A stretch of 64,000 bases of DNA, taken from positions 1 to 64,000 of the forward strand of contig JAVBPZ010000002.1 in assembly GCA_031549285.1 (NCBI GenBank). Direction: 5' to 3'. This DNA is from JAAYCI01 sp031549285 (GTDB taxonomy: Bacteria; Bacillota; Clostridia; Oscillospirales; Ruminococcaceae). The position numbers and the translations under genes are program-made. Positions 59,151 through 64,000 of the stretch are shown here, one piece after another. The notes beneath the pieces were generated by a model. That model saw only the letters and a program-made list of their open reading frames with translations. It was not told the DNA's origin and made no database searches. Positions within the stretch are counted from its first letter, which is position 1, and every line of letters starts with the position of its first letter.

Positions 59151-59881
59151 AAAACCAATACGTCGGCGATATTGGCGATTTCACAAAACTGGGTTTATTG
59201 CGTATCCTTCAAAAAACAGGGCTGTCGTTAGGTGTCAACTGGTATCTAACCCCCGACGATACCCGCACCGACGGAAAATATATAGCCTATCTGCAACAGC
59301 CAAGCCATGCTCCTGACTGCGAACTGTTTCGCATGCTGCAGCAGCTGGTGCGCAAAAAAGACCGCACCGTGAACGCGCTGGAGGCCAGCGGGCTGCTTGG
59401 GCATGCACGTTTCGTGAATGAGCCACTCGATTTTGCCTTATGCGCAGACAAAGAGGAGCGGCGCTTGCATCGAGGCGCATGGCATATGCAATCCTTAAAG
59501 TGCCTTGCCGGCTGCGACATTGTTTTCTTAGATCCCGATAATGGCCTGGAAGTCGCCAGCGTAAAACCATGGGGAACGAATGGCAACAAATATGTCACCT
59601 ATGCGGAGGCGGCGGAGTATTACCGTAATGGCGCCAGCGTGATTGTTTATAACCACAGAGACCGTTCCCCGCACCAACGATATCTGGAACGCTTGTTGTG
59701 CTTCCGGCAGATGGATAGCACAAAGCAAGCCACCCTGCGTGTGCTGCGTGCGTTTCGCATTTCCGTCAGGGATTATGTATGTATCATCCAGCCATCGCAT
59801 GCCGCATTGGTGCAAAAGTGTTTTTCTGAGATAGCCCATTCAACCTGGCAACAATATATGCGTGAGATTGATTTGTCATAA
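59147..59881 (+). CDS. unknown protein of a widespread YVGDIGDFxKxGLLR family
   Basis: A 244-residue protein from a GTG start that overlaps the previous stop. The opening MKNQYVGDIGDFTKLGLLRI, then WYLTPDDTRTDGKYIAYL, DIVFLDPDNGLEVASVKPWG, YVTYAEAAEYYRNGASVIVY and NHRDRSPHQRYLERL match a family often met in mobile and accessory regions but without assigned function. The DPDNG motif could bind a nucleotide or metal. Codon use is visibly less GC-rich than its neighbours, suggesting separate acquisition. It closes the rightward operon before the terminator at 59961. Confidence 0.78.
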   Translation: MKNQYVGDIGDFTKLGLLRILQKTGLSLGVNWYLTPDDTRTDGKYIAYLQQPSHAPDCELFRMLQQLVRKKDRTVNALEASGLLGHARFVNEPLDFALCADKEERRLHRGAWHMQSLKCLAGCDIVFLDPDNGLEVASVKPWGTNGNKYVTYAEAAEYYRNGASVIVYNHRDRSPHQRYLERLLCFRQMDSTKQATLRVLRAFRISVRDYVCIIQPSHAALVQKCFSEIAHSTWQQYMREIDLS

Positions 59882-59960
59882 CATTCGCCTGCTGTTACAT
59901 ATACCAAAATAGGGGTCGCCTTTTTTGTTATTCTTTCGTACCAACATCTATGACACCATG

Positions 59961-59990
59961 AAGCCCCCTGCCAATGGCAGGGGGCTTTAT
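59961..59990. terminator. bidirectional terminator
   Basis: AAGCCCCCTGCC-AAT-GGCAGGGGGCTT: perfect 12-bp stem with a 3-nt loop, between the converging rightward operon and the SPFH gene. Confidence 0.85.
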
Positions 59991-60045
59991 GAACTTTCCT
60001 CTTTCATGTCCTTACGGCGCAGCTGCCCCGCGGGTCTTGCATTTT

Positions 60046-60957
60046 TCACTTGCCCTTCGGGCCTTTGTCCATGTTTACAACCTCGCTCATGCTGCCCACC
60101 AGGCCGGCCAGATTCTGTATCTCGCTGGGAATAATCAGCTTGGTTGCCTGGCCGTTGGCTACCTGGGTCAGCGCGTCCAGGCTCTTGATGGTCAACACCT
60201 CGCGGGTAGGCTGCGAAGCGTTCAGTATTTTAATAGACTCCGCCAGCGCGGTCTGCACCAGCATGATTGCCTTCGCTTCACCGTCCGCTTCGCGAATACG
60301 CTGCTCGCGCACGGCATCCGCCCGCAGGATGGCGCTTTCCTTTTCGCCTTCCGCCACCAAAATGTTACTGTGCTTTTCGCCCTCTGCGCGCAGAATCGCT
60401 TCACGCCGCTGGCGCTCCGCCTTCATCTGTTTTTCCATCGCGTCCTGAATTTCGTGCGGGGGCAAAATATTCTTCAGCTCCACCCGGTTCACCTTGATGC
60501 CCCACTTGTCGGTAGCCTCGTCCAGTGTGGCGGTAATCTTGGTGTTTATGGTATCCCGGCTGGTCAGGGTATGGTCCAGTTCCAATTCGCCAATGATATT
60601 CCGCAGGGTGGTGGCGGTCAGGTTTTCAATAGCGGAGATAGGCCGCTCCACACCATAGGTATACAGTTTCGAGTCGGTCACCTGGAAAAATACCACCGTG
60701 TCAATCTGCATGGTCACGTTGTCCCGCGTAATCACCGGCTGCGGGTTAAAATCCACCACCTGTTCCTTCAGCGAAACCTTCTTCGCCACCCTTTCAAAAA
60801 ACGGCAGCTTAAAATGCAGCCCCGCGCTCCAGGTGGCGTGGTACCGGCCAACGCGTTCTACCACATACTCCGCCGCCTGCGGCACAATCTTGATATTGGC
60901 AATGACCACCAAAAGAACCAACAACGCCACAACACCCAAAACAATTAATCCAACCAT
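60046..60957 (-). CDS. SPFH/stomatin-like membrane protein (QmcA-like)
   Basis: A 303-residue protein with an N-terminal membrane segment (MVGLIVLGVVALLVLLVVIA) and the SPFH domain: VPQAAEYVVERVGRYHATWS, AGLHFKLPFFERVAKKVSLK, EQVVDFNPQPVITRDNVTMQ and VFFQVTDSKLYTYGVE. A long coiled coil (KQMKAERQRREAILRAEGEK) and a short C-terminal part follow. It organises membrane microdomains and pairs with the NfeD protein encoded just upstream. GGGAGGCGTAAGGG precedes the ATG. Confidence 0.95.
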   Translation of the reverse strand: MVGLIVLGVVALLVLLVVIANIKIVPQAAEYVVERVGRYHATWSAGLHFKLPFFERVAKKVSLKEQVVDFNPQPVITRDNVTMQIDTVVFFQVTDSKLYTYGVERPISAIENLTATTLRNIIGELELDHTLTSRDTINTKITATLDEATDKWGIKVNRVELKNILPPHEIQDAMEKQMKAERQRREAILRAEGEKHSNILVAEGEKESAILRADAVREQRIREADGEAKAIMLVQTALAESIKILNASQPTREVLTIKSLDALTQVANGQATKLIIPSEIQNLAGLVGSMSEVVNMDKGPKGK

Positions 60958-61004
60958 CCCTTACGCCTCCCTATTTATAGTTATTGTATTTTCCCCAACC
61001 TTGG

Positions 61005-61463
61005 TTATTCGGCTTTCGGCGCGTCCTGTCCGTCCTGCGGCAGCGGCGAAACCACCAGCTTCACACCCTCTATTGCGTCCACCCGGCACCAGGCGCCCAC
61101 CGGCAAAACCGTGTCCGCCTTTCCGGTCCATTCCACGCCCTCCAGCTTCACACGGCCAAACCGCCCGGGCTGTATTTCCGATACCACCTGGCAGGTTTTG
61201 CCTATGTTTGCGTCGGCATTTGTGGCCACCTGGTTTTTGCCGGACAACCGCCGTACCAGCGGCCGCAACAACAGCAGCAACACACCGCTGACCGCCAAAA
61301 ACGCCACCACCTGCAGCCAGATCATATCCGGCCAAAAAATGGAAAGAATGAGCGACACCAGCGCCCCGCCGCAGAACCAAATGCTAACCACCGCGGTGGT
61401 GGCGGCCTCCAGTATCACGAACAAAACCAACAGCACCAGCCAAACAATCTGCGCAATCTCCAT
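61005..61463 (-). CDS. NfeD-like membrane protein
   Basis: A 152-residue protein starting MEIAQIVWLVLLVLFVILEA, with GGAGAGAGGG upstream. Two to three hydrophobic segments (VSIWFCGGALVSLILSIFWP, VVAFLAVSGVLLLLLRPLVR) precede a soluble OB-fold domain (NIGKTCQVVSEIQPGRFGRV, KLEGVEWTG). This is the short NfeD1b form that lacks the protease domain and is normally encoded next to an SPFH gene, as here (47 bp apart). Confidence 0.94.
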   Translation of the reverse strand: MEIAQIVWLVLLVLFVILEAATTAVVSIWFCGGALVSLILSIFWPDMIWLQVVAFLAVSGVLLLLLRPLVRRLSGKNQVATNADANIGKTCQVVSEIQPGRFGRVKLEGVEWTGKADTVLPVGAWCRVDAIEGVKLVVSPLPQDGQDAPKAE

Positions 61464-61550
61464 GTTGTTTTCCCTCTCTCCATACTCCCTGCGAATCCGC
61501 CGTACTCCGCGGCCCGGCCGCCTACCACGGCGATTCTCAGCACGACTCTT

Positions 61551-61579
61551 ATTATACCGCATTCCTATAAAAAACACAA
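61551..61579 (-). promoter_or_regulatory. promoter of the nfeD-SPFH pair
   Basis: On the minus strand: TTGTGT, 17-bp spacer, TATAAT, leader of about 80 nt. The rest of the gap (61580-61785) has TATACT at about 61702 as a weak candidate -10 for the amidase and a small AGCCGGA/TCCGGCT hairpin near 61741-61759 in its leader. Confidence 0.55.
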
Positions 61580-61785
61580 AAATATCCACATTTTGTCATC
61601 AAACTGTAACCCTTTGTTGCTACGCTGTTTTTGTGTGTAAAAAGCATGGCTGCATGTGTAAATTTTTGCACGCCATTCGCAATCTCCTTTTTGCTATGTG
61701 GTATACTCATACTATACGCACATTCACCCTAACACAAATCAGCCGGACCCATCCGGCTTGTCCCATCGTATTGGAGGTCCCCCCT

Positions 61786-64000
61786 ATGCATTATAAGGAA
61801 AAAAAGCGCGCGTCCACCGGCAAACGAATTGCCGTTGTGCTGGTGCTGCTGGTGTTGGTAGCAGGCATTGCCACCGCCGCATTTTGGTTCATTAACTCTT
61901 CCGGCAGCGGCATTTTGCCCGGAGGGACCGCCACGCCATATGTGGTGTCCGGCACGGTGAAGGCCATGTCTGTGGACATGCCCACCGGCGAAATAAACGA
62001 GGAAACCCTGCACAGTTATTTTGCCGAGGCAGCAACCTTCGCCCGCACCAATGGGTTTAACACCCTGGTTTTTAACGGCAAACAGGGCCTTTCCGTCTAC
62101 TGGCGGGACACAGTGTTCCCCACCGCCGCCACCGTCACGGCGCAGGACTCTACCTTTAATAAACTGGATCCTCTGGCTATCTTGTGCGAGGAAGCCAACG
62201 CCAGCGGCCTGCAGGTTTGGCTGTCGCTAGACCCCTATTCCTCCGGGAACTATACCAGCGAAATGAAGGGCAAGGCACTCGCGCTGGCTTCTGCCGGCAG
62301 CAGTTCCTTTTCGCCGGCGGACACCGCCTATGAAAAAGTGCTGCTGGAAAGCCTGCATGCCTTGCCAAAAAATTACCCCATCGCGGGCATTGTGCTGTCC
62401 GGGCTGGATGCTTCCACCCAAAACGCCACCGACCCCACAGCCTGGACGGCAGCCTTCACCGGCACCGTCGGGCAGATTGCCGCCGGGCTTCCCGGCACTT
62501 CGCCACAGGTTTCGCTGGCGCTTTCGTTCAACGAAACCGACGGCCTGCTGACCGCCGCTGATGCCGCCAGCCTGGTCCAAAATGGCAGCGTGAACTACCT
62601 GCTGCCGGGTATTGCCGCTGGGGCCGGGCTATCCGCGCGGCTGACTACCTGGGCAGATGCCGCCGGCGGCGCTGCCGCACTAGTGGCGGTGCAGCCGCAG
62701 GGAGATTCCGCCGGCACCGTGCTGTTCACCGCCGCGGCCAGCCCCGCCTATGCCGGGGCCATGCTGGGCTCTTACCAGCACCTGCAGGCGCTGGGGGGCG
62801 GCTTGTCGCTGCTGACCAGCACCTGGGATGCCGCCGAGCCTGCCCTGCCGCAGGGGCTAGCCATCCCACACGCGCTGGCGGTCAACTACCCCGGCCAAAA
62901 TGCCAGCACCACCAGCGAAAATTTGTTTATCATGGGCACCAGTGACCCCACCCAGCCGTTGGCCATGAACGGCGAGACGATAGACTCCCGCGGCCTGGGC
63001 GGCGCGTTTGGGGTGCTGGTGAACCTCACCATGGGTACAAACACCTTCACTTTTACCCAGGGGGACGAGAGTGTAGTGGTACAAATTACCCGCAACGAGG
63101 CCGCCACCGGCGGCGGTGTGGCCGAGTACCCACACGACGCCACCCAGGAGGCGCAGCCCGGCCAGTGGGTGCGCGTCACCACACAAATCGCCAGCGCCCT
63201 GACCGACTATACCGACGACGGCTCCATCAACGAGACCTTCCCCACCGGGGCCAGCGCCGTGGTGCAAAACAGTGTGGAAACCGTCCGCTACAACAGCGAA
63301 ACCCGCCGTACCGAGCGCACCTGGGCATACCAACTGACCAGCGGGGACTATTTTCTGGCGAAAAACTGCGAATGGGTCTCCGGTGGCGCCAGCATTACCG
63401 GCATTACGGCGGAAGCGGACGAAAAAGGCGAGTGGCTGACCCTGGCAGGCGCCGGCGCGCCGGCCGCCTATGTTGCCTATGGCAGCGAACCCTCCACCCT
63501 GAACCTGACCTTCTATGACACCGACCTGTCCCAGCTGGAGGGTTTTTCCTCCGACATGGTGCAGGCAAGCTCTATTTTGCCGGGCGAAGACGGCAGCCTT
63601 ACTTTGGTTCTACAAATGGTCCCGGGCAGCCTGTGGGGCTACAGCCTGGAATACGACGGTGACGCCACCCGCCTGTACCTGAAACGCCCGCCGGTGCTGT
63701 CGGATATCCCGGGCAAGCCGCTAACCGGCGTCACTGTGCTGCTGGACCCCGGCCACGGCGACCAAGACCTGGGTGCCGCGGGGCTGATGGGGGATGTGGG
63801 CCCGAATGAAAAGGATTTAAACCTGGCGCTGGCGCAGTCCATTGCGTACCGCCTGCGGCAGCTGGGCGCCACCGTCACCATGATCCGGGACGACGATACC
63901 TTCTATACGCTGGAGGAGCGCCTGGCCGCCCAAACTACCCAAAAACCGGACTTTTTCCTGGCGGTGCACCACAACGCGCTGGACCCCACCCGCGATTTGA
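61786..64000 (+). CDS. large N-acetylmuramoyl-L-alanine amidase, cut by the window end
   Basis: At least 738 residues, open at the right edge; GGAGG precedes the ATG at 61786. Residues 12-32 are a membrane anchor or signal peptide (basic MHYKEKKRASTGKR, then a hydrophobic run). The region to about residue 260 resembles a GHL10-type glycoside hydrolase-like barrel (FNTLVFNGKQGLSVYW, KLDPLAILCEEANASGLQVW, LSLDPYSSGN). A mixed beta region follows. From about 640 the Amidase_3 domain begins: LLDPGHGDQDLGAAG (H657), VGPNEKDLNLALAQSIA (E675) and AVHHNAL (728-730), the zinc ligands and general base region. It would cleave the peptide stem from glycan strands outside the cell. Confidence 0.92.
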   Translation, partial: MHYKEKKRASTGKRIAVVLVLLVLVAGIATAAFWFINSSGSGILPGGTATPYVVSGTVKAMSVDMPTGEINEETLHSYFAEAATFARTNGFNTLVFNGKQGLSVYWRDTVFPTAATVTAQDSTFNKLDPLAILCEEANASGLQVWLSLDPYSSGNYTSEMKGKALALASAGSSSFSPADTAYEKVLLESLHALPKNYPIAGIVLSGLDASTQNATDPTAWTAAFTGTVGQIAAGLPGTSPQVSLALSFNETDGLLTAADAASLVQNGSVNYLLPGIAAGAGLSARLTTWADAAGGAAALVAVQPQGDSAGTVLFTAAASPAYAGAMLGSYQHLQALGGGLSLLTSTWDAAEPALPQGLAIPHALAVNYPGQNASTTSENLFIMGTSDPTQPLAMNGETIDSRGLGGAFGVLVNLTMGTNTFTFTQGDESVVVQITRNEAATGGGVAEYPHDATQEAQPGQWVRVTTQIASALTDYTDDGSINETFPTGASAVVQNSVETVRYNSETRRTERTWAYQLTSGDYFLAKNCEWVSGGASITGITAEADEKGEWLTLAGAGAPAAYVAYGSEPSTLNLTFYDTDLSQLEGFSSDMVQASSILPGEDGSLTLVLQMVPGSLWGYSLEYDGDATRLYLKRPPVLSDIPGKPLTGVTVLLDPGHGDQDLGAAGLMGDVGPNEKDLNLALAQSIAYRLRQLGATVTMIRDDDTFYTLEERLAAQTTQKPDFFLAVHHNALDPTRDL

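Noticed and set aside
1..64000. CRISPR array, tRNA or rRNA genes, prophage
   Set aside because: No regularly spaced direct repeats, no cloverleaf-like sequences noticed, and no phage structural or integrase genes.

Overview
The window is a GC-rich stretch from the chromosome of a gut-type Clostridia, most likely Oscillospiraceae/Ruminococcaceae. The evidence is a glgB-glgC-glgD-glgA operon (GlgD is a Firmicutes paralogue), strong AGGAGG-type ribosome binding sites, frequent TTG and GTG starts, a ComEB-type dCMP deaminase, a 3D-domain cell-wall protein and many ATGA overlaps. No rRNA, tRNA or CRISPR array was seen. The last gene runs off the right edge, and the leftmost RNA element is cut by the left edge.

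Region 1-9900 is an accessory stretch of small, loosely organised genes: a DUF1801 protein, a hybrid histidine kinase with four PAS-like repeats, a VOC protein, two alpha/beta hydrolases, an SRPBCC protein, a DUF3781/immunity-like fusion, an internally duplicated small protein and VanZ. Two identical 137-bp sequences (1-137 and 9750-9886) bracket it. They look like the 3' half of a HEARO/omega-RNA, the guide RNA of IscB nucleases, yet no IscB gene is present. The second copy is full length (about 9629-9886) and is followed by an intrinsic terminator.

Region 9.9-15.2 kb holds a ricin-type lectin with a histone-H1-like tail, a DUF4358 lipoprotein, an Lrp/AsnC regulator, a repeat-rich gap with a candidate small RNA, a glpK-yfcE pair and dCMP deaminase. 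Region 15.3-21.4 kb is the glycogen operon, transcribed leftward; its branching enzyme carries a 108-residue Lys/Ala/Thr tail resembling the lectin tail. Region 21.4-25.6 kb has a 3D-domain protein and lepA.

Region 25.6-36.3 kb is a surface-polysaccharide export cluster (ACT protein, two tandem-GT2 glycosyltransferases, an ABC ATPase and permease of the Wzt/Wzm type, RfbC), plus hemW, an unknown gene and a GT-C membrane transferase.

Region 36.6-59.9 kb is a large locus for a nonulosonic acid (legionaminic-type) glycan. It is built as two operons diverging from promoters at about 49.65 and 49.75 kb. The leftward operon encodes LegB, three membrane proteins, LegC, a PtmE-like nucleotidyltransferase, LegI, LegG, two Gfo/Idh oxidoreductases and the CMP-sugar synthetase. 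The rightward operon encodes an MBOAT/SGNH O-acylation pair, an MFS transporter, a surface-carbohydrate protein, a flippase, an N-acetyl sugar amidotransferase and two genes of unknown role. No LegH acetyltransferase is visible. Region 60-64 kb has an SPFH/NfeD pair and a large N-acetylmuramoyl-alanine amidase, cut by the window end.
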